A DNA stretch of 64,000 bases from HK1 sp965204915 (GTDB lineage Bacteria > Pseudomonadota > Gammaproteobacteria > HK1), in the NCBI GenBank assembly GCA_965204915.1, contig OZ242023.1, positions 1,240,001-1,304,000 on the forward strand, read 5' to 3'. Positions 49,232-58,394 of the stretch are shown here, piece by piece (within the stretch, counting starts at the first letter, position 1; every line of letters starts with the position of its first letter). A model generated the notes under the pieces. The model was not told the DNA's origin, ran no database searches, and saw only the letters and a list, made by a program, of their open reading frames with translations. The position numbers and the translations under genes were made by a program.

Positions 49232-51263
49232 AGACCCCCGCTCCCGGGGCGGCGGCGCGCAAGTCGTCTTCACGCCCTCGGGACGGCGGGGGCGGTTCCC
49301 GGCCGGAACGAAGGTCCTCGACGCGGCCCGCGCGCTGGGGGTGGATCTCGACTCGGTGTGCGGCGGGCGGGGGATCTGCGGGCGCTGCCAGATCGTGCAG
49401 AGCATCGGGGAGTTCCCCAAGCACGGCATCGACTCCCGGGCCGATCACCTCTCCGAATTCGGGCCGATCGAGCAACGCTACCACGAGAAGCGGGCGCCGC
49501 TGACGCCGGGGCGTCGCCTGGGTTGTTCGACGAGGATCCGGGGCGACGTGGTGATCGACGTCCCCCCCGACAGCCAGGTCCATCGCCAAGTGGTGCGCAA
49601 GCGCGCCGAGGTCCACGCGATCCGGGTCGATCCCGTGGTGCGGCTGCACTTCATCGAGGTCGCGCCGCCCGACATGCACGAGCCGGCCGGGGATCTGCGC
49701 AGGGTCGGGGCGGCGTTGCGCGAGGAGTGGGGCGTGGAGGACGTGCACTGCGATCTCGCGGTGCTGGAGACCCTCCAGACGGCCCTGCGCGCCGGCGAGT
49801 GGCAGGTGACGGCCGCGGTGCACGGCGGGCGCGACCTCATCGCGGTCTGGCCCGGCTTCCGGGACCGGGCGTACGGGGCGGCGGTGGACGTCGGCTCGAC
49901 CACCATCGCGGCGCATCTCTGCGACCTCACCTCCGGCGCGGTCCTTGCTTCGGCCGGCGCGATGAACCCCCAGATCCGGTTCGGAGAGGACCTCATGAGC
50001 CGGGTCTCCTACGTGATGATGCACCTTGGCGGGGAGCGGGAGATGACCGCCGCGGTGCGTACCGCGATCCGGGAGCTGCTCCACGAAGCGGCGACCCAGG
50101 GCGGAATCTCCCCGGAAGAGATCCTCGACGTGACCCTGGTCGGCAATCCGATCATGCACCACCTCCTGCTCGGCCTGAGCCCGGTGGAGCTGGGGCAGGC
50201 GCCTTTCGCCCTGGCCGTGGACGGCGCGGTCGGCCTGGAGGCGGACGCCCTCGATCTCGGCCTGCATCCGGGGGCGCGGGCCTACGTGCTGCCCTGCGTG
50301 GCGGGGCACGTGGGCGCCGACACCGCGGGCGTCATCCTCTCCGAGGCGCCGTACCAGCGCGACGAGGTGAGCCTCGTGGTGGACGTCGGCACCAACGCGG
50401 AGATCGTGCTCGGCAGCCGCGAGCGGATGCTCGCGGCGTCGAGCCCGACCGGCCCGGCGTTCGAGGGCGCCCAGATAAGCTGCGGCCAGCGGGCCGCGCC
50501 GGGCGCCGTCGAGCGGGTGCGGATCGATCCCGAGACCCTGGAGCCGCGCTACCGGATCATCGGGAACGAGGCGTGGTCGGACGCGCCCGGGTTCGCCGGG
50601 ACCGGCGCCGCGGTCACGGGGATCTGCGGCTCCGGGATCATCGAGGTGGTGGCGGAGATGTACCTGGCCGGAATCGTGGACGAGGACGGGGTGATCCTCC
50701 CCGGGGGAGCGGCGCGCAGCGACCGCATCGTCGAGGACGGGCGCACCTTCGCCTACGTGCTGCACCGGGGCGAGGTCGAGCTGCGGGTGACCCAGAACGA
50801 CGTGCGGGCCATCCAGCTCGCCAAGGCCGCGCTCTACGCCGGGGTGCGGCTGCTGATGGACCGGCTCGGGGTCGAACGGGTGGACCGCATCCGGCTGGCC
50901 GGTGCGTTCGGGAGCCATATCGACGTGAAGTACGCGATGGTGCTCGGCCTGGTGCCGGACTGCGCCCTGGAGCACGTCACCTCGGCCGGGAACGCGGCCG
51001 GCACCGGTGCGCGGATCGCGCTGCTCGACCGGGGCGCGCGGCCCGAGATCGAGCGGGTGGTGCGCCGGATCGAGAAGGTGGAGACCGCCGTGGAGCCCCG
51101 TTTCCAGGCGCATTTCGTGGAGGCGATGGCGATCCCCCACAAGACCGCCGCGTACCCGGAGCTCGCGAAGGCGGTCGTGCTGCCGGCCCGCAAGTCCGCC
51201 CGCACCGGCGGGGAAGGGGAGGGTGGCGGTCGCCGGCGTCGCCGGCGGGGCAGGTCGAGTTGA
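49224..51263 (+). CDS. Corrinoid reductive activation protein (RACo/RamA-like, DUF4445)
   Basis: ATP-dependent reactivator that reduces inactive cob(II)alamin in corrinoid proteins. The 679-aa product starts with a plant-type 2Fe-2S ferredoxin domain: Cys46, Cys52, Cys55 in SVCGGRGICGRCQ, and Cys101 in GRRLGCSTR. After a linker comes the ASKHA-fold ATPase domain: AAVDVGSTTIAAHLCDL, NPQIRFGEDLMSRVSY, TLVGNPIMHHLLLGLSP, VDVGTNAEIVLG, TGICGSGIIEVVAEMYLAG and RIRLAGAFGSHI. The start is GTG, overlapping the previous gene. The C-terminal 20 residues are Gly/Arg-rich, perhaps read-on. Confidence 0.94.
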   Translation: MAEDPRSRGGGAQVVFTPSGRRGRFPAGTKVLDAARALGVDLDSVCGGRGICGRCQIVQSIGEFPKHGIDSRADHLSEFGPIEQRYHEKRAPLTPGRRLGCSTRIRGDVVIDVPPDSQVHRQVVRKRAEVHAIRVDPVVRLHFIEVAPPDMHEPAGDLRRVGAALREEWGVEDVHCDLAVLETLQTALRAGEWQVTAAVHGGRDLIAVWPGFRDRAYGAAVDVGSTTIAAHLCDLTSGAVLASAGAMNPQIRFGEDLMSRVSYVMMHLGGEREMTAAVRTAIRELLHEAATQGGISPEEILDVTLVGNPIMHHLLLGLSPVELGQAPFALAVDGAVGLEADALDLGLHPGARAYVLPCVAGHVGADTAGVILSEAPYQRDEVSLVVDVGTNAEIVLGSRERMLAASSPTGPAFEGAQISCGQRAAPGAVERVRIDPETLEPRYRIIGNEAWSDAPGFAGTGAAVTGICGSGIIEVVAEMYLAGIVDEDGVILPGGAARSDRIVEDGRTFAYVLHRGEVELRVTQNDVRAIQLAKAALYAGVRLLMDRLGVERVDRIRLAGAFGSHIDVKYAMVLGLVPDCALEHVTSAGNAAGTGARIALLDRGARPEIERVVRRIEKVETAVEPRFQAHFVEAMAIPHKTAAYPELAKAVVLPARKSARTGGEGEGGGRRRRRRGRSS

Positions 51264-51419
51264 GTATCGAGATCGCTCCATGACCCCGTGCCCCTTCGGG
51301 GGTCGGAAGCCGATCCTGTCGGGTGGACGCCAGCTTCCCCCCAACGTCCCGACACCCGGCGTCGCGACGCGACATCACACGGATTCCGTTTATTGCGTAC
51401 AATGACGGGCGCAACGGAA

Positions 51420-51692
51420 ATGCTTGGGAACGCCGTGAACGGGACCACCTTCGACACCCTCAGCGCCGCGCGCGAACTCGAAGCGGCCGGGGCCGATCGT
51501 GCCCTTGCCGAAGCCATCGCGAAGACCGTCCGCGACGGGCAAGGCGATCTCGCCACGAAATCCGACGTCGCCGCCGTGCACAGCCGTATCGACACCCTGC
51601 ACAGCCGTATCGGCACCCTGCAATGGGTGGTCGGTATCCAGTCTGCGATCACGCTCGCAACCTTCGCCATCGTTGCCGCCAGGCTGCTTTGA
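51420..51692 (+). CDS. Small coiled-coil membrane protein (DUF1640-like)
   Basis: A 90-aa protein beginning MLGNAVNGTTFDTLSAARELEAAGADRALAEAIAKTVRDGQGDLATKSDVAAVHSRIDTLHSRIGTL, then one C-terminal membrane helix (VVGIQSAITLATFAIVAARLL). The FDTL-AARELEAAG...DLATK-D pattern is typical of small DUF1640/CCDC90-like bacterial proteins of unknown function. The ATG at 51402 lies within a TACAAT box (51399-51404), so the ATG at 51420 is taken as the start. It carries a tandem HSRIDTL/HSRIGTL duplication. Confidence 0.65.
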   Translation: MLGNAVNGTTFDTLSAARELEAAGADRALAEAIAKTVRDGQGDLATKSDVAAVHSRIDTLHSRIGTLQWVVGIQSAITLATFAIVAARLL

Positions 51693-51765
51693 GCATGCGC
51701 CCGACAGGGGAGAGGTGGATGGCTCTCCGGGGGATTCGGAGGCCGGCGCCTCCGGCCGGCGATGC

Positions 51766-54700
51766 TCATGGATCGGAGGACTTCCCCCCGGACTCCGGCG
51801 GCAGGCCGTAGCCGCCGCCCGAGGGTGTGCGGAGCACGAATACGTCGCCCGGCGCCACCGGGCAGTGGTCCTGTCCGCCCATCTCGTGCACCGCTCCGCC
51901 GGCGCGTTCCACCCGGTTGCGCCCGCAGCGGCCGGGCTCGCCGCCGGCTAGGCCGTAGGGGGGGATGATGCGGTGCTGGGACAGCACCGTGAGCTCCATC
52001 TCCTCCAGGAACCGGATGCGGCGCAAGGTGCCGTCGCCGCCCCGCCAGCGTCCGGCCCCGCCGCTACCGCGGTCCACCTCGAAGCTCTCCAGCACCACCG
52101 GATAGCGCCATTCCAGGATCTCGGGGTCGGTCAGGCGGGTGTTGGTCATGTGGGTGTGCACGGCGGAGGTGCCGTGGTAGCCGGGGCCCGCCCCCGCCCC
52201 GCCGCATACCGTCTCGTAGTACTGGTGGCGGTCGTTGCCGAAGAGGACGTTGTTCATGGTGCCCTGGCTCTCCGCCGCCACCCCGAGGGCGCCGAACAGG
52301 GCGTCGGTGATCGCCTGGCTGGTCTCCACGTTGCCGGCCGCCACCGCCGCCGGGTACTTCGGGGCCAGCATCGAATCCTCCGGGATGACGATGCGGATCG
52401 GCTTCAGGCATCCCTCGTTGAGCGGAATGTCGTCCTCGACCAGGCAGCGGAAGACGTAGAGCACCGCGGAGCGCGCCACCGCCGAGGGGGCGTTGAAGTT
52501 GTTCGGGCGCTGCGGGCTGGTGCCGGTGAAGTCCACCGTCGCCTCGCGCCGTACCTTGTCGAAGGTGATGCGCACCCGGATGGTGCTCCCGTCGTCCATC
52601 GGAAGCTCGAACTCCCCGTCCCGCATCACGTCGATCACCCGCCGCACCTGCTCTTCCGCGTTGTCCTGGACGTGCTTCATGTAGGCGTGCACGACGTCGA
52701 GGCCGAAGTCCGCGATCATCCGGCGCACCTCCCGGATGCCTTTCTCGCCCGCCGCGATCTGGGCCTTGAGATCCGCCACGTTCTGGTCCGGGTTGCGGGC
52801 CGGCCACCGTCCCGCCCCCAGGTGCGCCCGCAGCGCGGCCTCGAGGAAGCGGCCGCCGTCGACGAGCATGAAGTTGTCGAAGAGGACGCCTTCCTCCTCG
52901 ACGGTGCGTGCATCCGGCGGCATCGAGCCCGGCATCGTGCCGCCGACGTCCGCGTGATGGCCCCGGCTCGCCACGAAGAAGAGGATCCGCCGGTCCGTCC
53001 CCGGGTCGGGAATCGCGCCAGGGGGTGTCCCGTGGGCCGTATCCGCCGCCGTACCGGGAACGCTTCCCGCCCCGTCGCAATCGCTACCGTCCTGCGGCGC
53101 GTTCCGGGCTCCTTCCACGTCACCGTCGTCGAACACCGGGGCGTCGTCGAACACCGGTGCATCGTCGAACACCGGGGTGATGACGGTCACGTCGGGCAGA
53201 TGGGTGCCGCCGTTGTAGGGGGCGTTCACGCAGAACACGTCCCCCGGCTTCATCCTGCCCGCGTTCTCGCGGATGACGGTTCGGATGCTCTCGCTCATCG
53301 ACCCGAGGTGGATCGGGATGTGCGGCGCGTTGGCCACCAGCATCCCCTCGGGGTCGAAGATCGCGCAGGAGAAGTCCAGCCGCTCCTTGATGTTGACCGA
53401 GTACGCGGTGTTCTCCAGGGTCAGCCCCATCTGCTCGGCGATGGACATGAAGCGGTTGTTGAAGACCTCCAGCATCACGGGGTCGCAGTCGGTTCCCACC
53501 GCGGACTCGCGGGCGAGGGCCACCGTCCGCTCCAGGACGAGATCGCCGCTCGCGGCCAGGCCCGCGCGCCAGCCGGGCTCCACCACGGTGGTGGCGGTGG
53601 ATTCGAGGAGGATGGCGGGTCCGTCCACCGCATCTCCCGCCGCGAGGGCGTCGCGCCGGAAGACCGGCGTCTCGTGCTCCACGCCTCCGAAATGGGCGGC
53701 GACGGTGGCCGCCGGCTCCGGTCGCGGCCCTCGTCCGCCGCCGGCGGGGGCCCCGCCTCCGGCGGGGAGGGCGAACGGATTCGACGCCTCCCGCCCCGTC
53801 CCGACCGCCTCCACCGAAGCCGCCTCGATGACCAGCGCCTTCTCCGGCATCACGAATCCGTAGCGGCGCCGGTGGGCGTCCTCGAAGCGCGCCTGCATCT
53901 CCGGGGCGGCGCCCGCCTCCACGAGGTCCGCGGTATCGGTCCCTTCGTAACGGACGTGGGCGCGGCGGTGGACCGTGATCCGCTCCCGCGCGATGCCCTG
54001 GCCGGCCAGCTCGGCGCAGGTCTCGCCGGCCAGCGCGTCCAGCGCCTCGCCGAGAATGCCCGCACCTTCGGCGTCGAGCCCGACCTCGACCGCGCGGTCG
54101 CGCAGCGCCCGCACGTCCGCCAGCCCCATCCCGTACGCGGACAGCACTCCGGCGAGGGGATGGATCATGACCCGGGTGATGCCCAGCGCATCCGCCACCA
54201 GGCAGGCGTGCTGGCCCCCCGCGCCTCCGAAGCAGCTCAGGACGTAGCCCGTCACGTCGTGCCCGCGCCGCACCGAGATCGACTTGATGGCGTTGGCCAT
54301 GTTGTCGACCGCGATGCGCAGGAACCCGTCCGCCACGTCCACCAGCGGCGGCCGGCGGCCGGTGCGCTCCCCGATCTCGTCGGCGAGGGCGGCGAACTTC
54401 TCCATGACCACGGCATGATCCAGCGGCTCGTCCTGGTTCGGGCCGAACATCCGCGGGAAGAATTCGGGTTGCAGCTTGCCGAGGAGCACGTTGCAGTCGG
54501 TCACGCACAGGGGACCGCCGCGCCGGTAGCAGACGGGTCCGGGATCGGCCCCGGCGGACTCCGGCCCCACCCGGTAGCGGGCCCCGTCGAACGAGCAGAT
54601 CGAGCCGCCGCCCGCCGCCACCGTATGGATCATCATCATGGGAGCGCGCATGCGCACCCCCGCCACCACCGTTTCGAACGCGCGCTCGTAGGCGCCGTCG

Positions 54701-55587
54701 TAGTGGGCGACGTCGGTCGAGGTCCCGCCCATGTCGAACGAGACGATGCGCCCGTGGCCCGCACGGGCCGCGGTCTCCACCGCCCCCACGATGCCGCCCG
54801 CGGGGCCGGAGAGGATGGCGTCCTTGCCCTGGAACAGCCGGGCGTCGGTGAGGCCGCCGTTCGACTGCATGAACATGAGCCGCACGCCTTCGCCGAGCTC
54901 CTCCGCCACCCCGTCGATGTAGCGGCGCAGCAGGGGGGAGAGGTAGGCGTCCGCCACCGTGGTGTCGCCGCGGCCGACGAGCTTCATCAGCGGGCTGGTC
55001 TCGAAGCTGGTGGACACCTGCGTGAACCCGATCGCGCGGGCCAGACGGCCGAGCGCCAGCTCGTGCTCCGGATGCCGGTAGCCGTGCATGAGCACGATGG
55101 CCACCGATCGGATCCCGTCCGCGTACGCTTCGCGCAGGGCCGCCTCGGCCGCCGCCCGGTCGAGAGGAGCCAGGACCTCGCCGTCCGCCGCCACCCGGCC
55201 GTCCACTTCCGCCACCCGTTCGTAGAGCATCTCGGGGAGGGTGATGCGGAGATCGAACAGATGCGGCCGGGCCTGGTAGCCGATGCGAAGCGCGTCGCGA
55301 AAGCCCCGGTTGACCACCAGCAGGGTCCGGTCGCCCTTGCGTTCCAGCAGGGCGTTGGTGGCGACCGTGGTGCCCATCCTGACGGCATCGACCCCGCGCA
55401 CGGGTGCGCCGGGGGCGACGCCGAGCAGCGTGCGGATGCCCGCGATGGCCGCGTCGCGGTAATGCTCCGGGTTGTCGGAGAGCAGCTTGTGGGTGAGGAG
55501 GGCGCCGTCGGGACGGCGGGCGACGACGTCGGTAAAGGTCCCGCCGCGGTCGATCCAGAACTGCCAGCCGGTGGATTCTCCGGTCAC
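51766..55587 (-). CDS. 5-oxoprolinase (ATP-hydrolysing), HyuA-HyuB fusion
   Basis: Opens 5-oxoproline to glutamate with ATP, or a related hydantoinase reaction; a single 1273-aa chain corresponding to the eukaryotic OPLAH architecture. N-terminal HyuA part: FWIDRGGTFTDVVARRPDG, RMGTTVATNALLERKG, ILSGPAGGIVGAVETAA, SFDMGGTSTDVAHYDG (ATPase motifs) and FGGAGGQHACLVADALGI. C-terminal HyuB part: DPVMLEVFNNRFMSIAEQMG, SCAIFDPEGMLVANAPHIPIHLGSM, VGGTMPGSMPPDA, YETVCGGAGAGPGYHG and GGGYG. An acidic insert includes a tandem FDDAP repeat (VFDDAPVFDDAPVFDDG). GTG 55587 has GGAGGATGA upstream. With gamma-glutamyltransferase and peptide import it would close a gamma-glutamyl salvage route. Confidence 0.93.
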   Translation of the reverse strand: MTGESTGWQFWIDRGGTFTDVVARRPDGALLTHKLLSDNPEHYRDAAIAGIRTLLGVAPGAPVRGVDAVRMGTTVATNALLERKGDRTLLVVNRGFRDALRIGYQARPHLFDLRITLPEMLYERVAEVDGRVAADGEVLAPLDRAAAEAALREAYADGIRSVAIVLMHGYRHPEHELALGRLARAIGFTQVSTSFETSPLMKLVGRGDTTVADAYLSPLLRRYIDGVAEELGEGVRLMFMQSNGGLTDARLFQGKDAILSGPAGGIVGAVETAARAGHGRIVSFDMGGTSTDVAHYDGAYERAFETVVAGVRMRAPMMMIHTVAAGGGSICSFDGARYRVGPESAGADPGPVCYRRGGPLCVTDCNVLLGKLQPEFFPRMFGPNQDEPLDHAVVMEKFAALADEIGERTGRRPPLVDVADGFLRIAVDNMANAIKSISVRRGHDVTGYVLSCFGGAGGQHACLVADALGITRVMIHPLAGVLSAYGMGLADVRALRDRAVEVGLDAEGAGILGEALDALAGETCAELAGQGIARERITVHRRAHVRYEGTDTADLVEAGAAPEMQARFEDAHRRRYGFVMPEKALVIEAASVEAVGTGREASNPFALPAGGGAPAGGGRGPRPEPAATVAAHFGGVEHETPVFRRDALAAGDAVDGPAILLESTATTVVEPGWRAGLAASGDLVLERTVALARESAVGTDCDPVMLEVFNNRFMSIAEQMGLTLENTAYSVNIKERLDFSCAIFDPEGMLVANAPHIPIHLGSMSESIRTVIRENAGRMKPGDVFCVNAPYNGGTHLPDVTVITPVFDDAPVFDDAPVFDDGDVEGARNAPQDGSDCDGAGSVPGTAADTAHGTPPGAIPDPGTDRRILFFVASRGHHADVGGTMPGSMPPDARTVEEEGVLFDNFMLVDGGRFLEAALRAHLGAGRWPARNPDQNVADLKAQIAAGEKGIREVRRMIADFGLDVVHAYMKHVQDNAEEQVRRVIDVMRDGEFELPMDDGSTIRVRITFDKVRREATVDFTGTSPQRPNNFNAPSAVARSAVLYVFRCLVEDDIPLNEGCLKPIRIVIPEDSMLAPKYPAAVAAGNVETSQAITDALFGALGVAAESQGTMNNVLFGNDRHQYYETVCGGAGAGPGYHGTSAVHTHMTNTRLTDPEILEWRYPVVLESFEVDRGSGGAGRWRGGDGTLRRIRFLEEMELTVLSQHRIIPPYGLAGGEPGRCGRNRVERAGGAVHEMGGQDHCPVAPGDVFVLRTPSGGGYGLPPESGGKSSDP

Positions 55588-55699
55588 GTCATCCTCCAGG
55601 GCATTGGAAAACACGGGATCGCCGCTGCCGATTGCCGGTCCGAGCGGCGGCCTCCCCGAGGGGAGGGCGCGATTATCGCCTGCTTCGTCCCCGCCTGCC

Positions 55700-55777
55700 G
55701 CACCCATGAGCTGTTGCACCCATGGGTTGTTGCACGCATGGGTTGTTGCACGCATGGGTTATTACACCCATGGGGGG
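55700..55777. repeat. Tandem 16-bp repeats (iteron-like) in a divergent promoter region
   Basis: Nearly five copies of GCACCCATGGGTTGTT: 55700-55715, 55716-55731, 55732-55747, 55748-55763 and a partial at 55764-55777, with one to four changes each. Most copies contain the palindrome ACCCATGGGT or a one-base variant. The array lies between the start of the 5-oxoprolinase gene (minus) and the FAD oxidase gene (plus), where both promoters must be. Confidence 0.85.
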
Positions 55778-55845
55778 CGGGACATCCCCGAGCTGCGCGC
55801 GTACCATGTCCACCGACCCCATGACCGTCACCACCGGAGCCACCG

Positions 55846-57231
55846 ATGAGCGTTCCTGCAGAAGCGATCGTCACCATCGTCGACGAGCTGCGCGCGCTCC
55901 TGCCCGACCGGGTCTCCACCGCCGCGGCGGTGCGCGAGCAGCATGGCCACGACGAGTCCTACCACCGTACCGCGCCTCCCGACGTCGTCGTCTTTCCCGA
56001 GAGCACCGAAGAGGTGGCGCAGGTGGTGGGCCTGTGCGCGAAGCACCGCTGCCCCATGATCCCGTTCGGGACCGGGACGTCGCTCGAAGGGCACGTCCAG
56101 GCGCTGCACGGGGGGGTCTCGATCGACGTCACCCGGATGGACCGGATCCTGGAGGTGAACGCCGAGGACCTCGACTGCCGCATCCAGCCGGGGGTCAGGC
56201 GCAAGCAGCTCAACGAGCACCTGCGCGACACCGGCCTGTTCTTCCCCATCGATCCGGGCGCCGACGCCTCGCTCGGGGGGATGGCCGCGACCCGCGCCTC
56301 GGGCACGAACGCGGTGCGCTACGGGACGATGCGGGAGAACGTGCTGGGGCTGACCGTGGTGCTGGCCGACGGGCGCATCGTGAAGACCGGCGGACGCGCG
56401 CGGAAATCCGCCGCCGGCTACGACCTCACCCGGCTGTTCGTGGGCTCGGAGGGGACCCTGGGGGTGATCACCGAGATCCGGCTTCGGCTGCACGGCATCC
56501 CCGAGGCCGTCTCCGCCGCGGTGTGCCCCTTCGGCTCGCTCGCCGGCGCGGTGGACACCGTCATCCAGACCATCCAGTGCGGGGTGCCGGTGGCGCGGAT
56601 CGAGCTGCTGGACGAGGTGCAGATGGACGCCGTGAACCGGTACTCGGGGCTCGACTACCCGGTGTCCCCGACCCTGTTCTTCGAGTTCCACGGGAGCGGA
56701 CAGGGGGTCCGCGAGCAGGTCGAGACGGTGGGCGCGCTGGCGGCCGAGAACACCGGCGGGGAGTTCCGGTGGGCGACCCGCCCGGAGGATCGATCCCGGC
56801 TGTGGCAGGCGCGACACGATGCGTACTATGCGGCGATTGCGCTGCGTCCCGGCGCGCAGGGCTGGCCGACGGACGTCTGCGTCCCGATCTCGAACCTGGC
56901 GGAGTGCATCCTGGAGACGCGCGCGGACATCGATGCGTCCGGGTTGCTCGCCCCCATCGTCGGCCACGTCGGGGACGGGAACTTCCACCTGTCGTTCATC
57001 CTCGACCCCGACGACGCCGGGGAGCTGGCGCGGGCGGAGGCGGTCAACGAACGCATGGTGGCCCGCGCCCTCGGCATGGGCGGCACCTGCACCGGCGAGC
57101 ACGGCATCGGCTACGGCAAGATCGGGTTCCTCAACCGCGAGCACGGGAGCGAGGCGGTCTCCGTGATGCGGCAGATCAAGCAGGCCCTCGATCCCGGGAA
57201 CCTCATGAATCCCGGCAAGATTCTTCCGTAG
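55846..57231 (+). CDS. FAD-linked D-2-hydroxyacid dehydrogenase (GlcD/D-lactate dehydrogenase type)
   Basis: A 461-aa VAO-family flavoprotein: FAD-binding half PPDVVVFPESTEEVAQVVGLCAKHRCPMIPFGTGTSLEGH, LGGMAATRASGTNAVRYGTMRENVLGLTVVLADG, GYDLTRLFVGSEGTLGVITEI; C-terminal half with VGHVGDGNFHLSFIL and GTCTGEHGIGYGKIGFL, the substrate and metal His motifs of D-lactate/glycolate dehydrogenases. It probably oxidises D-lactate or a similar hydroxyacid, passing electrons to the respiratory chain. It is a single-gene form without GlcE/GlcF partners here. ATG 55846 is 68 bp after the 16-bp repeat array. Confidence 0.92.
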   Translation: MSVPAEAIVTIVDELRALLPDRVSTAAAVREQHGHDESYHRTAPPDVVVFPESTEEVAQVVGLCAKHRCPMIPFGTGTSLEGHVQALHGGVSIDVTRMDRILEVNAEDLDCRIQPGVRRKQLNEHLRDTGLFFPIDPGADASLGGMAATRASGTNAVRYGTMRENVLGLTVVLADGRIVKTGGRARKSAAGYDLTRLFVGSEGTLGVITEIRLRLHGIPEAVSAAVCPFGSLAGAVDTVIQTIQCGVPVARIELLDEVQMDAVNRYSGLDYPVSPTLFFEFHGSGQGVREQVETVGALAAENTGGEFRWATRPEDRSRLWQARHDAYYAAIALRPGAQGWPTDVCVPISNLAECILETRADIDASGLLAPIVGHVGDGNFHLSFILDPDDAGELARAEAVNERMVARALGMGGTCTGEHGIGYGKIGFLNREHGSEAVSVMRQIKQALDPGNLMNPGKILP

Positions 57232-57399
57232 ACGCGATGGAGGCGGAGCCTGGGGGCTCGCCGTTCGGAGCCACGGTTGCCGCGGGACCGGCGCGCGATA
57301 CGTTCGGTTGCCCCGGGCTCACGGGGCAGGGAGGAGTACCCCGCCGCGGATGGTGTCGAGCGCCGGGCGACCCGTTTCCCGAAGGGACGGAGGATTCCA

Positions 57400-58377
57400 G
57401 TGACGAGACAGCCCTTGCAAGTCCTTCTGGCGCAGCCCAGAGGGTTCTGCGCCGGAGTCGTCCGAGCCGTGGACATCGTCGAACGGGCGTTGAGGATCCA
57501 CGGCGCCCCGGTCTACGTCCGGCACGAGATCGTGCACAACAAGCACGTCGTGGACAGCCTGCGCGAGAAGGGGGCGCGTTTCGTCGAGGACCTCGCGGAC
57601 GTCCCGGTGGGCGCGGTCACCGTGTTCAGCGCCCATGGCGTATCGCGCAAGGTCGAGGACGAGGCCGGAGTGCGCGGCCTGCAGGTGATCGATGCGACCT
57701 GTCCGCTCGTCACCAAGGTCCATCACGAAGCAGGACGTTACGTACGGAACGGTTACGAAATCGTCCTCATCGGGCACCCCGGCCATCCGGAGGTCGAGGG
57801 CACCATGGGGCGGGTGGCGGGCGAGGTCCATCTGGTATCGAACCTTGCCGACGTGGCCGCGTTGACGCCCGCCGACCCGGCGAAGCTTGCCTACGTGACG
57901 CAAACGACGCTCAGTGTCGACGACACCCGCGAGATCATCGCGGCGCTCAAGGCGCGCTTTCCGGAGATCCGCGGCCCCGACGTGAAGGACATCTGCTACG
58001 CCACCCAGAACCGGCAGGCCGCGGTGCGGTTGCTGGCGGACCGGTCCGACGTGATCCTGGTGCTCGGAGCCGACTACAGCTCGAACTCGCTCCGGCTGCG
58101 GCAGATCGGCGAAGAGGCCGGCGTCGACAGCTATCTCATTCCGGATGCCGGGAGCCTGGATCCTGCCTGGCTGGAAGGTGCGCGGACGGTGGGAATCACC
58201 GCCGGCGCGTCCGCGCCCGAGGTGCTCATCGAGCAGTTGATCGACCGGATCGACGATCGGTTCGACGTCACCGTGACCGACCTCGACGGCATCGAGGAGA
58301 GCATCGTCTTCAAGCTGCCCCGCGTGTTGCTGGACGCAGAGGGTGCGGACGGCATGGAGGGTCGCCCGCGGTCGTAG
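57400..58377 (+). CDS. ispH: 4-hydroxy-3-methylbut-2-enyl diphosphate reductase
   Basis: Last enzyme of the MEP isoprenoid pathway, a 4Fe-4S protein making IPP and DMAPP. The three cluster cysteines are Cys17 (PRGFCAGV), Cys101 (DATCPLV) and Cys199 (KDICYATQNRQ). Substrate motifs EIVHN and FSAHGVS are present. GTG start at 57400 with GGAGG about 6 nt before. 325 aa, normal length. Confidence 0.97.
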   Translation: MTRQPLQVLLAQPRGFCAGVVRAVDIVERALRIHGAPVYVRHEIVHNKHVVDSLREKGARFVEDLADVPVGAVTVFSAHGVSRKVEDEAGVRGLQVIDATCPLVTKVHHEAGRYVRNGYEIVLIGHPGHPEVEGTMGRVAGEVHLVSNLADVAALTPADPAKLAYVTQTTLSVDDTREIIAALKARFPEIRGPDVKDICYATQNRQAAVRLLADRSDVILVLGADYSSNSLRLRQIGEEAGVDSYLIPDAGSLDPAWLEGARTVGITAGASAPEVLIEQLIDRIDDRFDVTVTDLDGIEESIVFKLPRVLLDAEGADGMEGRPRS

Positions 58378-58394
58378 CGAATTCAAGCGCGCCA

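Noticed and set aside
47293..51263. Pyrrolysine-dependent methylamine methyltransferase
   Set aside because: No MttB/MtmB/MtbB-like frame with an internal TAG lies in the window; only carrier, pterin methyltransferase and activator are present.
55700..55777. CRISPR array
   Set aside because: The units are contiguous 16-bp tandem repeats with no spacers and no cas genes nearby.
51973..55824. A plus-strand open frame of almost 1,300 codons
   Set aside because: It is antisense to the well-supported 5-oxoprolinase gene; in GC-rich DNA with strong third-position bias, long antisense frames arise by chance. Its composition (Arg/His/Gly/Ala-rich, no domain) is not protein-like.
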